Below, one piece after another: positions 10,855-24,468 of a DNA stretch of 64,000 bases. Below the pieces are notes generated by a model. It was not told the origin of the DNA. It searched no databases and worked only from the letters and a program-made list of their open reading frames with translations. Origin of the DNA: an uncultured Pelagibacteraceae bacterium (GTDB lineage Bacteria; Pseudomonadota; Alphaproteobacteria; Pelagibacterales; Pelagibacteraceae); the NCBI GenBank assembly GCA_902573295.1, contig CACGJB010000003.1, positions 1-64,000 on the forward strand, written 5' to 3'. Numbering within the stretch: position 1 is the first letter of the stretch; the number at the start of each line of letters is the position of its first letter. A program made the translations under genes and the position numbers.

Positions 10855-12417
10855 ATGAAAACTAAAAATATAGTAAGAATACTATTGTCATTAGTTCTAG
10901 TATTCGGATTTTCTTCAGCATGGGCAAAAACTATTAAATGGTCCATGCAAGGGGACAGTCTAACACTAGATCCACATGCACAAAATGAGGGTCCAACTAC
11001 ACAAGTATCTAGACAAGTATATGAAGCTCTAGTTCAAAGAGGTTTAGATATGAAAATTGGACCTGCTTTAGCAACAAAGTGGAGAGCAACTGATCCAAAT
11101 AATTGGGAATTTACATTAAGAAAAGGTGTAAAATTTTCCGATGGTTCTGATATGACATCAGAAGATGTTGTATTTAGCATATTAAGAGCTAAACAAAGAA
11201 CATCGGATTTTAAAGAGTACATAAGTACTATTTCAGGGGTTAAAGCGGTTGGTGATCACACTATTATAATTACAACAAGTAAACCAAATCCTATTCTGTT
11301 AAATCAACTGTCAAATATTTTTATCATGTCAAAAGCATGGTCAGAGAAAAATTTTGCAATGGCACCACAAAACTGGGATGCAGGGCAAGAAACATTTTCT
11401 GCGACAAATGCCTTAGGAACTGGTCCTTTCAAAATCACATTGAGAGAGCCTAACACTAAAACTGTGTTTAAAAGAAATAAACACTGGTGGGGTGAGATGA
11501 AAGATAAAAAAGTAACTCAAATTGAATTACTTCCAATTAAAAATGCGGCAACTAGAGTTGCAGCATTGTTATCTGGAGAAATTGATATAGTTACAGATGC
11601 ACCTGTTCAGGATTTAAAAAGAATCGGTTCTTCTTCAGGTCACAAAGTTGAAAGTACAGCACAAATGCGTACAATTTTCTTAGGAATGGACCAAGCAGCT
11701 GACAAGTTAAGAACAGGTAACACAGGTGATAATCCATTTAAGAAAAAAGAGGTAAGACAGGCTCTTTATCAGGCAATTGATATAGAAGCGATCAAGAAAA
11801 AAGTTATGAGAGGTTTAAGTGAGCCAGCAGGAATTATAACTTTTCCAGGTGTAAATGGTTACACCAAAGATCTTGATAAAAGATTACCTTTCGATGTCAA
11901 TGCTGCAAAAAAACTTTTAGCTGACGCAGGTTATCCTAATGGTTTTGATGTTGAGTTAAGATGTCCAAATGACAGATATGTGAACGACGAAGCAATTTGT
12001 ACAGCTGTTGTTGGAATGTTGGGTAAAATTGGTGTCAACGTGAACTTGTTTGCTCAAACTAAAAGCAAACACTTCAAAGAGCTAAAAGATAATCAGGGTG
12101 ATTTCTATATGCTTGGTTGGGGCGTTCCTACACTAGATAGTCATTATGTATTTCATTACTTATATGAATCAGGTGCTAGTTGGAATAAAGTTAACTTTAG
12201 TAACGCTGACGTAGATGCTGCTATAAGAGTAATGGAAGGTGAAGTTGATTTAGATAAAAGAAATGCAGCAATTGCAAAAGCTTGGAAAATTGTAAAAGAT
12301 GATATTTCTTATCTTCCTTTACATCACCAAGTAATTTCTTGGGCATCTAAAAGCAATGTTAATGTTCCTATCAGACCAAATAACGAGCCGTTATTTAGAA
12401 CTGCTAGTTTTAACTAA
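10855..12417 (+). CDS. ABC transporter substrate-binding protein, family 5 (peptide/nickel type)
   Basis: Signal peptide, SBP_bac_5 pattern (LRKGVKFSDGSDMTSEDVVFS), followed by permeases and ATPase. Confidence 0.9.
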   Translation: MKTKNIVRILLSLVLVFGFSSAWAKTIKWSMQGDSLTLDPHAQNEGPTTQVSRQVYEALVQRGLDMKIGPALATKWRATDPNNWEFTLRKGVKFSDGSDMTSEDVVFSILRAKQRTSDFKEYISTISGVKAVGDHTIIITTSKPNPILLNQLSNIFIMSKAWSEKNFAMAPQNWDAGQETFSATNALGTGPFKITLREPNTKTVFKRNKHWWGEMKDKKVTQIELLPIKNAATRVAALLSGEIDIVTDAPVQDLKRIGSSSGHKVESTAQMRTIFLGMDQAADKLRTGNTGDNPFKKKEVRQALYQAIDIEAIKKKVMRGLSEPAGIITFPGVNGYTKDLDKRLPFDVNAAKKLLADAGYPNGFDVELRCPNDRYVNDEAICTAVVGMLGKIGVNVNLFAQTKSKHFKELKDNQGDFYMLGWGVPTLDSHYVFHYLYESGASWNKVNFSNADVDAAIRVMEGEVDLDKRNAAIAKAWKIVKDDISYLPLHHQVISWASKSNVNVPIRPNNEPLFRTASFN

Positions 12418-12428
12418 TTAAAAATTAT

Positions 12429-12460
12429 TACAAGCCCTTTAAATTTTTAAAGGGCTTGTA
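12429..12460. other. strong intra-operon hairpin (12-bp perfect stem, weak U-tract)
   Basis: TACAAGCCCTTT...AAAGGGCTTGTA between SBP gene and first permease. Confidence 0.85.
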
Positions 12461-12478
12461 AATTTAAACCTTCATAAA

Positions 12479-13462
12479 TTGATAAAATATTTTTTTAAAA
12501 GGCTGTTTCAATCTGCTTTGGTGATGTTGGTTGTTGCCTTTGTATCTTTCTCATTATTTAATTTTGTTGGAGATCCAATAAACAATATGGTTGGGGAAGA
12601 AACTTCTGACGAAGAAAGAGCAGAATTGAGAGAAACACTAGGTTTAATGGATCCTATTCACGTTCAGTTTTCAAGATTTATAGTAAATGCCTCTAAGGGG
12701 GAGTTTGGAATTTCATATCAACTAAGAAGACCTGTTTCAGAATTAATAGTTGAAAGATTACCTGCAACCATTGAACTTGTGGTTATATCAGCACTAATTG
12801 CACTGATAACCGGCACCTTATTAGGAGTTTATACAGGCATAAATCGAAAAGGATTTTTAAGTGATTTTGTCTTAGCAATTTCATTGTTAGGTGTTTCACT
12901 CCCCACATTTGTTATTGGAATATTATTTATATATTTGTTTGCAGTAATTTTAGGAATACTACCTTCTTTTGGAAGAGGAGAGGTTGTTGATCTAGGTTTT
13001 TGGACTACAGGGTTTTTAACAGTCTCAGGACTTAAAGCAATTATACTTCCCTCAATAACATTAAGTCTTTTTCAAATGACTTATATAATCAGACTTGTGC
13101 GAGCAGAGATGATGGAAATACTTCAAACAGATTATATTAAATTTGCACGTGCTCGAGGTATTAGCGAAAATAGCATTAAATATAAACATGCGTTAAAAAA
13201 TGGATTGATACCTGTAATAACTATAGCAGGAATAAATATTGGAACTCTAATTGCGTTTTCAATTATTACAGAAACTGTTTTTCAATGGCCTGGAATGGGT
13301 TTTTTATTTATTCAAGCAGTTCAATTCGTAGATATACCAATCATGTCGGCTTATTTGGTATTTATAGCTTTTGTTTTCGTAATGATAAATTTTATAGTTG
13401 ATATTCTTTATTATTTTATTGATCCAAGAATAAGAGTTAAAGGAGATACTGCAAGTGGATAA
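12479..13462 (+). CDS. ABC transporter permease, DppB/OppB family
   Basis: MIKYFFKRLFQSALVMLVVAF start, DppB-type permease signature; TTG start. Confidence 0.9.
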   Translation: MIKYFFKRLFQSALVMLVVAFVSFSLFNFVGDPINNMVGEETSDEERAELRETLGLMDPIHVQFSRFIVNASKGEFGISYQLRRPVSELIVERLPATIELVVISALIALITGTLLGVYTGINRKGFLSDFVLAISLLGVSLPTFVIGILFIYLFAVILGILPSFGRGEVVDLGFWTTGFLTVSGLKAIILPSITLSLFQMTYIIRLVRAEMMEILQTDYIKFARARGISENSIKYKHALKNGLIPVITIAGINIGTLIAFSIITETVFQWPGMGFLFIQAVQFVDIPIMSAYLVFIAFVFVMINFIVDILYYFIDPRIRVKGDTASG

Positions 13463-14384
13463 CAAATCTTTAAGTACTTGGGAAAGAATAAAAGATAGTG
13501 ACATTTATCATAGCTTTATTAAATCTCCTACTGCAATTGTATCATCTACTATTTTGTTTATAATTTTTTTCTGCTCTTTCTTTGTTGAGCTTGTAACGCC
13601 TTACAATCCTTTTGACCCATCCTCCCTCTCACTTATGGATGCATTCACACCACCATCATGGACAGAAGATGGTCTTGCTAAATTTATTTTAGGTACTGAT
13701 GGACAAGGAAGAGATATGTTGTCCACAATTTTGTATGGATGTAGAATTTCTCTAATAGTAGGTTTTTCTGCAATAATTTTTAGCTTAATTCTTGGGGTTG
13801 GATTGGGATTAACGGCTGGATTTTTTGGGGGAAAATATGAAATGATAGTAATGAGGTTAACTGATGTTCAGTTAACAGTACCAAGTATTTTGATGGCATT
13901 ATTAGTTGATGGAATAGCAAGAGGGTTAATATCAAGAGAGATGCATGATGAAATGGCAATTTATGTTTTAATATTTGCAATCGGGATTTCAGAGTGGCCA
14001 CAATTTGCAAGAGTTTCAAGAGCAGCAACTTTGGTTGAAAAAAATAAAGACTATGTTTCAGCATCAACAATAATTGGGGTTTCAAATATCATTATTATGT
14101 TTAAACATATTTTACCAAATATTTTAAGACCAGTGTTAGTAATCGGAACTATTGGTTTAGCTCTTGCTATTTTAGCCGAATCTACTCTAAGTTTTTTAGG
14201 TGTTGGTGTCCCTCCAACAACACCATCTTTAGGTACATTGATAAGACTTGGTAATGACTTTTTATTTTCAGGAGAATGGTGGATAACTTTTTTTCCAGCA
14301 ATTTTCTTAGTTATTTTAGCATTTTCAATAAATTTATTAGGTGATTGGATGAGAGATACTTTAAATCCAAAATTAAAAAAATGA
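13455..14384 (+). CDS. ABC transporter permease, DppC/OppC family
   Basis: GTDGQGRDMLSTILYGCRISL motif; GTG start overlapping the upstream stop. Confidence 0.9.
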   Translation: MDNKSLSTWERIKDSDIYHSFIKSPTAIVSSTILFIIFFCSFFVELVTPYNPFDPSSLSLMDAFTPPSWTEDGLAKFILGTDGQGRDMLSTILYGCRISLIVGFSAIIFSLILGVGLGLTAGFFGGKYEMIVMRLTDVQLTVPSILMALLVDGIARGLISREMHDEMAIYVLIFAIGISEWPQFARVSRAATLVEKNKDYVSASTIIGVSNIIIMFKHILPNILRPVLVIGTIGLALAILAESTLSFLGVGVPPTTPSLGTLIRLGNDFLFSGEWWITFFPAIFLVILAFSINLLGDWMRDTLNPKLKK

Positions 14385-16063
14385 CATTTTTAAAAATAAA
14401 TAATCTTAGTGTTGATTATCAAATGAGAAAAGAAACAGTTTACGCTGCTAAGAATATAAATATTGAGGTTAACAAAGGAGAAATTTTAGGATTAGTTGGA
14501 GAGTCTGGATCAGGAAAAAGTACAGTAGGAAACGCAATTATAAATTTAATTGATGAACCAGGTAAGGTATCTAGTGGCTCAGTTATTTTGGGCAATCTTA
14601 ACATTCATGAAAATTATGAAAGTATTGTTAAATATAGAGGAAATAAAATTGGATTGATATTTCAAGATCCTCAAACTTCACTTAACCCGATTCTTACAGT
14701 GGGCGAGCAGTTGATTGAAACAATTCAAACTCATCTTAAATTAAGTAAAGAGGAAGCAAAAAATAAATCTATAAATCTATTGAAAGAGGTTGGTATAAAA
14801 GATGCAGAGACAAGATTTCATAATTATCCTCACCAATTCTCAGGTGGAATGAGACAGCGAGTAGTAATTTCTTTAGCTCTATGTTGCGAACCAGAATTGT
14901 TAATTGCAGATGAGCCAACAACAGCATTAGATGTATCAATTCAATCTCAAATTTTAGAACTTATCAAAAAATTAACAAAAGAAAGAAATCTTGCGGTTAT
15001 CTTAATTACTCATGACATGGGAGTTATAGCTGAGACGGCTGATCGTGTAGCAGTTATGAAAAGTGGTAATTTAGTTGAAATTGGCGAAACTAAAAGAATA
15101 TTAACTAATCCTCAAGAAAATTACACAAAAAGTTTAGTAAGTTCAGTTCCACCAACTAATAAAAAAATTTCAAGATTTGTAATAGTTGAAAAAGAAAACA
15201 ACAATAAAAAAGAAAATAATATCAAAATATTAAATAGATGGTCAAAGAAAGAAATTATAAACCAAGATTTGGTAGAAATAAAAAATCTTAATAAAAGTTT
15301 CGATGATAATTTTTTTACTGAAAGTTCTAAAAATTCTGTGATGGCTGTTAATGATGTTTCGTTTGAAATAAAAGAGGGTGAATCTTTTGGATTAGTGGGA
15401 GAAAGCGGGAGTGGAAAATCTACAATTGCTAAAATGATAGTAAATTTATTTAAACCTTCTTCTGGCGATATCTTCTTTGACAATGTTTGTATAACAAAAA
15501 TTAAACAGAGATCTGAATTAATGAAATTCAGAAAACAAATTCAAATGATATTTCAAGATCCTTATTCTTCACTAAATGGAAGATTAAAAGTAAAAGATAT
15601 AATTGCAGAACCAATTACACTTCATAATCCATCTATATCTACTTTAGATTTAAATAATTATATTTATGATTTACTGGAGTCTGTAGAATTAACTCAAAAA
15701 TCTGCAGATAGATATCCACATGAATTTTCTGGAGGACAGAGGCAGAGAATATCAATAGCAAGAGCACTTGCCACACAACCAAGACTTTTAGTTTGTGATG
15801 AACCTACCTCTGCTTTGGATGTAAGTATCCAAGCCCAAATATTAAATTTACTTAAAGATCTTCAAGAACAATTAAATTTAACAATCTTGTTTATAAGTCA
15901 CGACCTACCCGTTGTTAGACAAATGTGTGATAGAATTGGAGTCTTAAAAGATGGTAAATTATGTGAAGTTTCAAACACTGAAGATTTATTTTTAAAACCA
16001 ACACATGAATATACGAAAGAACTTTTACGGTTAATGCCTAAAATTGAGTCTATTTATAATTAA
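14381..16063 (+). CDS. ABC transporter ATP-binding protein with two fused ATPase domains (DppDF-like)
   Basis: Two Walker A (GESGSGKST) and two signature motifs ([16 protein letters not shown]); ATG at 14381 preferred over 14345. Confidence 0.92.
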   Translation: MTFLKINNLSVDYQMRKETVYAAKNINIEVNKGEILGLVGESGSGKSTVGNAIINLIDEPGKVSSGSVILGNLNIHENYESIVKYRGNKIGLIFQDPQTSLNPILTVGEQLIETIQTHLKLSKEEAKNKSINLLKEVGIKDAETRFHNYPHQFSGGMRQRVVISLALCCEPELLIADEPTTALDVSIQSQILELIKKLTKERNLAVILITHDMGVIAETADRVAVMKSGNLVEIGETKRILTNPQENYTKSLVSSVPPTNKKISRFVIVEKENNNKKENNIKILNRWSKKEIINQDLVEIKNLNKSFDDNFFTESSKNSVMAVNDVSFEIKEGESFGLVGESGSGKSTIAKMIVNLFKPSSGDIFFDNVCITKIKQRSELMKFRKQIQMIFQDPYSSLNGRLKVKDIIAEPITLHNPSISTLDLNNYIYDLLESVELTQKSADRYPHEFSGGQRQRISIARALATQPRLLVCDEPTSALDVSIQAQILNLLKDLQEQLNLTILFISHDLPVVRQMCDRIGVLKDGKLCEVSNTEDLFLKPTHEYTKELLRLMPKIESIYN

Positions 16064-16165
16064 TTTTTCGCAAGCCTAAAATGGTCCATTAAAAGTTATA
16101 ATTTAACTTATTATTTTGCAATCTCTCTCATAGATTGTATTATAGATTTTCTAAAAATTTTAATT

Positions 16166-18771
<2,606 letters not shown>

Positions 18772-18776
18772 GAAAA

Positions 18777-19625
18777 ATGGCTTCCGGCAGAGATGATTTT
18801 GTAATTGCCATAAGGTCAGCTTTTTTAAAAAAAAAAGATAAACAAAAATTTTCTTTATTAACTTTAATATTTTTATCAATTTTTGTAATTGTTCTAAGTA
18901 ATTTTAATTTTAAAGCAATACAATTTGTTAAATTAGGAATTAATGAAGTAATTTATAGATCATCTCATATTGCTTCAATCCCAGAAAATAAATTAAAAGA
19001 AATAACTTCAAAATTTAAATCACATATGGATTTGTATGAAAGTCATCAGAAAGAATTAATTAAAATAGAAAATTCTGACCAACTTAAATTACAAAATGAG
19101 TTTTTAACATCAGAAAATTTAAAGCTTAGAGAGTTACTTGAAGAAAGCATAAGTTCAAAAGAAATATTTGCTAGAGTTTTACTTGATAAAGACAGCCCAT
19201 ATTTAAAATCAGTAGTATTAAACAAAGGCACAAAAGATAAAGTAAAAATTGGGATGGCAGTTATTGATGATGTTTATCTAGTTGGTCAAATAATTGAAGT
19301 AAATTATACTAATTCAAGAGCATTACTATTGTCTGACCTTAATAGTAAAATACCATCTGTTTTGGAGCCAGATGACATACAAGCTGTAATTTCTGGTACA
19401 GGAAGTGATTTTGGAAAAATCGAACATACTCAAGAAGAATTTAGAGAAGATTTTAAAAATAAGGATATTTTTGCTTACACCTCAGGTCTTGGGGGTTTAT
19501 TCAAACCCGGTATACCAATTGGAAAAATTGACAACATATCAGAGGGAAAAATTAATTTTTTTTCTGATTTTACACAACTCAATTATGTAAAAATAGTTTC
19601 TTATAAAATAGGTACAGAAGAATAA
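18777..19625 (+). CDS. mreC: rod shape-determining protein MreC
   Basis: Position in mreBCD, N-term TM plus coiled coil. Confidence 0.88.
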   Translation: MASGRDDFVIAIRSAFLKKKDKQKFSLLTLIFLSIFVIVLSNFNFKAIQFVKLGINEVIYRSSHIASIPENKLKEITSKFKSHMDLYESHQKELIKIENSDQLKLQNEFLTSENLKLRELLEESISSKEIFARVLLDKDSPYLKSVVLNKGTKDKVKIGMAVIDDVYLVGQIIEVNYTNSRALLLSDLNSKIPSVLEPDDIQAVISGTGSDFGKIEHTQEEFREDFKNKDIFAYTSGLGGLFKPGIPIGKIDNISEGKINFFSDFTQLNYVKIVSYKIGTEE

Positions 19626-20149
19626 TGTCGTCACTTAACAAAAGTCCATTTTTAAAAATATTCTTATCCTACATACCATTTATAATGTTATTTTTTTCTG
19701 TATTTAATGAATTTGATTTTAATTACTTAAAACTTGATTATTTTTCTTTTAATTTTGTTCATCTATTAATTTTCTTTTGGACTTTAAGAAATCCTGATCA
19801 ATTAGGTTATCTAGCAATTTTCTTTGCAGGTATAGTTAATGATGTTGTAATAGGTATACCAATAGGAATTAGTAGTTTTTGTTACCTTATTATTTGCTCA
19901 GTAACAGCTTATATAAGAAATATTACTTTATCCCCAAACTTTATGAAGGACTGGATATCATTATTATTCACAATTTTATTAATTAATTCAATTCAAGTAA
20001 TTATTTTGGATTTAATCTTTTTAATTAAAGTTGATTACACTAATTATTTAATTAACTCAGGTTTTACTTTTTTATTTTATCCAATATTTTTTTTATTTTT
20101 TAATTTTTTAAACGAAAGAATTTCATATCAAATAAATGATCAAATCTAA
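19625..20149 (+). CDS. mreD: rod shape-determining protein MreD
   Basis: Polytopic membrane protein between mreC and mrdA. Confidence 0.8.
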   Translation: MSSLNKSPFLKIFLSYIPFIMLFFSVFNEFDFNYLKLDYFSFNFVHLLIFFWTLRNPDQLGYLAIFFAGIVNDVVIGIPIGISSFCYLIICSVTAYIRNITLSPNFMKDWISLLFTILLINSIQVIILDLIFLIKVDYTNYLINSGFTFLFYPIFFLFFNFLNERISYQINDQI

Positions 20150-22058
20150 TTCAGGAATAAGAAAAACAGATGTAATTAATAGAAGGATGTTCATAATCGG
20201 AGCAGCGAAAGTACTAGTTTTTGTTGGTATAGTTGCTCGTTTATTTTCTCTTCAAATAAACGAAAATAAAAAATATCTCACTCTTTCTGACAAAAATAGA
20301 ATTAGAGAATGGAAACTCCCACCCACAAGAGGAAATATAGTTGATTATTTTGGAAATGTAATTGCAGGAAATTTAAAAGTTTATCAATTACACATAATCC
20401 CAGAGCAAGTTGAGAATTTTAATTATTTATTAGTTAGATTGAAAAATCTTTTAAATCTAAGTGATAAAAGAATTGCAAAAATAAATAAATTAAAAGCAGA
20501 GTTAAAACCGTGGGATAGTATTATTGTTTCTGAAAATTTAAGCTGGAGTCAATTTGTAAAAATTAATAATTATTTATACGATCTTGTAGGTGTTAAACCC
20601 GTAATGACAATCTCCAGAAACTATCCATTTAATGATGTATACACTCATGTTCTTGGATATGTGAGTCAACCAAATGAACAAGAAATTTTAGAAAATGAAA
20701 CCATCCAAGAAAGATTTGTACCAGGAATGAAAATTGGAAAACTGGGCTTAGAGAAAAGACTTGAAAATCATTTAATTGGAACAAATGCCATTCAAAGATA
20801 TGAAGTTAATGCTTATGGTAAAAGAATTAATCAACTTGAACATCAAAAAGGTGAGCAAGGATTAAAAATACGTTTAACTGTAGATACAGAAATACAAAAA
20901 GCTTGTGGAGAATTGTTAAATGAAAAAGCAGGATCTATAAGTGTAATGGATATTTATACTGGAGATATAATAGCGATGTATTCGTCCCCATCTTATAATC
21001 CAAATTTATTTTTATTCGGAATAAGTCAAGATGAATGGCAATTAATTAGAAATAATCCATTAAAACCACTAGTAAACAAAACTCTTTCGGGTTTATACTC
21101 ACCAGGTTCAACAATAAAACCAATCGTTGCGCTTTCAGCTTTAGAAAACAAAGTAATAGATACAAAGTTTAAAGTTAAATGCACAGGAAAAATAGAGTTA
21201 TATGGACAAACATTTCACTGTTGGAAGGAAAAAGGACATGGTTGGGTAAGTTTGAAAAATGCTATGAAACAATCTTGTGATACATATTTTTATGAGGTTG
21301 CTAGGTTATTAGGTGTTGATAGATTAAATATTACAGCTGAAAAGTTTGGTTTAGGTAAAAAAGTTCTCGGTGATTATTTTGATATAGAAAAAAAAGGATT
21401 ATTTCCAAATACAAAATGGAAAAAAAATAATCTTGGTAAAGGCTGGGTATTAGGAGAAACTTTAATCACAGGTATTGGACAAGGCTATATACAATCAACT
21501 CCTTTACAACTTTGTATGATGACTGCGCAAATTGCAAATGGAGGCTTTGCTGTAAAACCAAAAATAATAGTGGATAGTAATCCAATTTCTTATGAAGATG
21601 CAAAACAATCAATGGAAAGTGGATTATTATTTGATACTGACTCTGAGGAATTGTTAGACAAAAAGTTATTTAAAAATCAAAAAAATATTAAGATTGTTCA
21701 AGAAGCAATGTTTGCTTCGACCAATGAAAGATTTGGAACTTCTTATAAATCAAGAATTGATGATCCTAAATATCAATTTGCAGGAAAAACCGGAACAGCT
21801 CAGGTCAAGAGAATTAGTAAAAGAGAGAGGGAATTGGATTTAGAATTAGAGCAAATACCATACAAAGATAGAGATCATGCTTTGTATGTTGCCTATGGCC
21901 CATATGTTAACCCAAGATATGCGCTTAGTATAATTGTTGAGCATGGTGGTTCAGGAAGTAAGGCGGCAGCACCAATTGCAAAAAAATTATTTAAATTAAT
22001 CATCGACAGACATGATTTAAGAAATAAACAATCAAATTTTGAGAGGATTACTGTTTAA
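20136..22058 (+). CDS. mrdA: penicillin-binding protein 2
   Basis: Transpeptidase motifs SPGSTIKPIVALSALE, SCDTYF, GKTGTAQ. Confidence 0.95.
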   Translation: MIKSNSGIRKTDVINRRMFIIGAAKVLVFVGIVARLFSLQINENKKYLTLSDKNRIREWKLPPTRGNIVDYFGNVIAGNLKVYQLHIIPEQVENFNYLLVRLKNLLNLSDKRIAKINKLKAELKPWDSIIVSENLSWSQFVKINNYLYDLVGVKPVMTISRNYPFNDVYTHVLGYVSQPNEQEILENETIQERFVPGMKIGKLGLEKRLENHLIGTNAIQRYEVNAYGKRINQLEHQKGEQGLKIRLTVDTEIQKACGELLNEKAGSISVMDIYTGDIIAMYSSPSYNPNLFLFGISQDEWQLIRNNPLKPLVNKTLSGLYSPGSTIKPIVALSALENKVIDTKFKVKCTGKIELYGQTFHCWKEKGHGWVSLKNAMKQSCDTYFYEVARLLGVDRLNITAEKFGLGKKVLGDYFDIEKKGLFPNTKWKKNNLGKGWVLGETLITGIGQGYIQSTPLQLCMMTAQIANGGFAVKPKIIVDSNPISYEDAKQSMESGLLFDTDSEELLDKKLFKNQKNIKIVQEAMFASTNERFGTSYKSRIDDPKYQFAGKTGTAQVKRISKRERELDLELEQIPYKDRDHALYVAYGPYVNPRYALSIIVEHGGSGSKAAAPIAKKLFKLIIDRHDLRNKQSNFERITV

Positions 22059-23183
22059 ATGTTTCAGCACGATAGATTAAGTAATGAGATTACATTTTTT
22101 CAAAAAATAAAAAACTTAGATTATATATTGTTGATTTCTGTCATCCTTCTTTCTGTACTAAGTGTATTTGTTATGTATTCTACAGATGGTGGTGAAATAC
22201 TTTTTCATACAAAAAATCATTTTGTAAAACTTGCAGTTTTTTTTCCCTTAATGATTTTTGTGGCTTTCCTTAATATAAAATTTTGGCATAACTTTTCTTA
22301 TATAATCTACTTTATAGTAATACTTTTATTAATTTATGTTTCATTTTTTGGAATAAAGTCCTCTGGTTCACAAAGATGGATGAATCTTTATTTATTTGTT
22401 CTGCAACCTTCCGAACTTATGAAAGTAGCAATCATAATGTGTCTTGCAAAATACTTTCATAGAATAAAAATAGAAAATGTTAATTCATTTACTAGTATAA
22501 CTATTGTGTTATCGATCATAATAATTCCAATAATTTTTGTAATTTCTCAACCTGATCTTGGTACATCTATATTAATAGCTTTAAGTGGATTAATTATTTT
22601 GTGGTTAGGAGGCATGAAAATTAAATATTTTATATACTCATTTATTACTTTCTTAATTTCACTCCCATTTATAATCTCATTTCTTAAACCCTATCAAAAA
22701 CTAAGAATATTAACTTTTTTAGACCCAGATAGAGATCCATTAGGTGCTGGATATCAAATTATACAATCAAAAATAGCCATTGGTTCAGGTGGCCTTAACG
22801 GAAAAGGGTTTTTAAAAGGAACCCAGAGCTATTTAGATTTTTTACCTGAAAAACATACAGATTTTATATTTACTTTATTTTCAGAAGAGTTTGGTTTTAT
22901 AGGCTCAGTTGGTCTTTTAATATTATACTCAATAATAATTTTTAGAATTGCAAGAATAGGAGCTATTTCTAGAAGTAATTTTGCTAGACTTTTTTGTTTT
23001 GGTTATGCTTTTGCAATTTTTATTTATATTGTAGTAAATTTATCTATGGTTTTGGGTCTACTACCTATAGTTGGTTCTCCTTTACCCATTATGTCGTATG
23101 GAGGTTCCTCAATGTTAGCCACTATGATTGGTTTTGGCATAGTATTAAGTGCAAAAATCAATCATAAACAAATGATTGCATAA
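22059..23183 (+). CDS. rodA: rod shape-determining protein RodA (SEDS)
   Basis: FtsW/RodA motif PLPIMSYGGSSMLATMIGFG; follows mrdA. Confidence 0.94.
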   Translation: MFQHDRLSNEITFFQKIKNLDYILLISVILLSVLSVFVMYSTDGGEILFHTKNHFVKLAVFFPLMIFVAFLNIKFWHNFSYIIYFIVILLLIYVSFFGIKSSGSQRWMNLYLFVLQPSELMKVAIIMCLAKYFHRIKIENVNSFTSITIVLSIIIIPIIFVISQPDLGTSILIALSGLIILWLGGMKIKYFIYSFITFLISLPFIISFLKPYQKLRILTFLDPDRDPLGAGYQIIQSKIAIGSGGLNGKGFLKGTQSYLDFLPEKHTDFIFTLFSEEFGFIGSVGLLILYSIIIFRIARIGAISRSNFARLFCFGYAFAIFIYIVVNLSMVLGLLPIVGSPLPIMSYGGSSMLATMIGFGIVLSAKINHKQMIA

Positions 23184-23226
23184 TTTGTCACTCTGATAAT
23201 TTAATATTTACTTGTATAACAATTTT

Positions 23227-24468
23227 ATGAACAAAAATCTTAAAGTAGGAATAGTTGGAGCAGGGATTCAAGGTGTATCTAATGCTTTGTTTCTTCAAAA
23301 AAAAGGTTTCAATGTAACTATCTTTGACAGAGACAATCCAGGTAGCCAAGCCGCCTCTTATGGCAATGCGGGTCACTTTTCACCTTATGCATCTCTTTCT
23401 TTAAACAGAACTGATGTTTTAGCGGATGTCCCAGCTATGTTACTCAGTTCCACAGGTCCACTTGCCTTAAAATGGAACTACGTTCCTAAAATGATTCCAT
23501 GGTTTTTAAAGTTTATAATGAATACAACTAAAACTAAGATGATGCATACTGCAAAAAATATGCATCAGATTTTAGATTTAGCTTTACCTGCATATGATGA
23601 ACTATTTGAAGAGATAGACCTAGAAGGTTTGGTTGAAAACAAAGGCATTCTTTATATATGGAACGATAAAGATTTAAAAAGTAGAGAATTAGAAATTAAA
23701 GTTAGAGATGAATTAGGAGTTGAACAACAACTAGTAAATAAAGCTGAGATTCATGATCTTGAACCACATATAAAACCATTTTATCATGCAGGTGTATTTT
23801 ATCCTTATGCAAGACACGCAAGAAATCCAAAAAGAATTCTTTTAAAATTATTTGATTTATTTTTGAAAAAAGGTGGAAAATTTAACAAAGTTAATATTAA
23901 CGATATTAGTTTTGATGAGGAAAAACCAGTTTTTAAAACTGAAGATCAAAGTTATGTTTTTAATAAAGTAGTAATAGCTTGTGGTGCATTTTCAAAAAAA
24001 TTAACAGACAATCTTGGTGAAAAGATACCTTTAGATACTGAGCGTGGGTATCATGTTCATTTCAAAAATTGTGATCATCTATTAAGTAGACCTGTAATAT
24101 TTTCTAACCGTGGATTTGGAATTACACCGATGGAACAAGGTTTAAGAGTTGTTGGAACAGTAGAATTTGGTGGATTAGATAATCCATTATCTAAATCAAG
24201 AGTTAAAAATTTGATAAATAACGCAAAATATATGCTTGGTGATTTACCTGAACATGAGGATGAGTGGCTAGGATTTAGACCAACTTTGCCAGATTTTTTA
24301 CCTGTTATGGGACCATCAAAAAATCATAAAAATATTTATTATTGTTTTGGGCATCATCATTTAGGATGGACTTTAGGTCCAATTTCTGGAAAGATTGTTT
24401 CAGGAATGATAGCGAACGAAAATACAAATTTAGATTTAAAACCTTATAGTTCGCTTAGATTTAGTTAA
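23227..24468 (+). CDS. FAD-dependent oxidoreductase, D-amino-acid dehydrogenase (DadA)-like
   Basis: VGIVGAGIQGVSNALFLQKKGFNVTIFDRD dinucleotide fold; GHHHLGWTLGPISGKIVSGMI C-term. Confidence 0.85.
   Translation: MNKNLKVGIVGAGIQGVSNALFLQKKGFNVTIFDRDNPGSQAASYGNAGHFSPYASLSLNRTDVLADVPAMLLSSTGPLALKWNYVPKMIPWFLKFIMNTTKTKMMHTAKNMHQILDLALPAYDELFEEIDLEGLVENKGILYIWNDKDLKSRELEIKVRDELGVEQQLVNKAEIHDLEPHIKPFYHAGVFYPYARHARNPKRILLKLFDLFLKKGGKFNKVNINDISFDEEKPVFKTEDQSYVFNKVVIACGAFSKKLTDNLGEKIPLDTERGYHVHFKNCDHLLSRPVIFSNRGFGITPMEQGLRVVGTVEFGGLDNPLSKSRVKNLINNAKYMLGDLPEHEDEWLGFRPTLPDFLPVMGPSKNHKNIYYCFGHHHLGWTLGPISGKIVSGMIANENTNLDLKPYSSLRFS

Noticed and set aside
16128-16146. CAATCT...AGATTG inverted repeat in the leuA leader, considered as an attenuator
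   Set aside because: Short stem, no U-tract, no leucine-rich leader peptide; kept only as background
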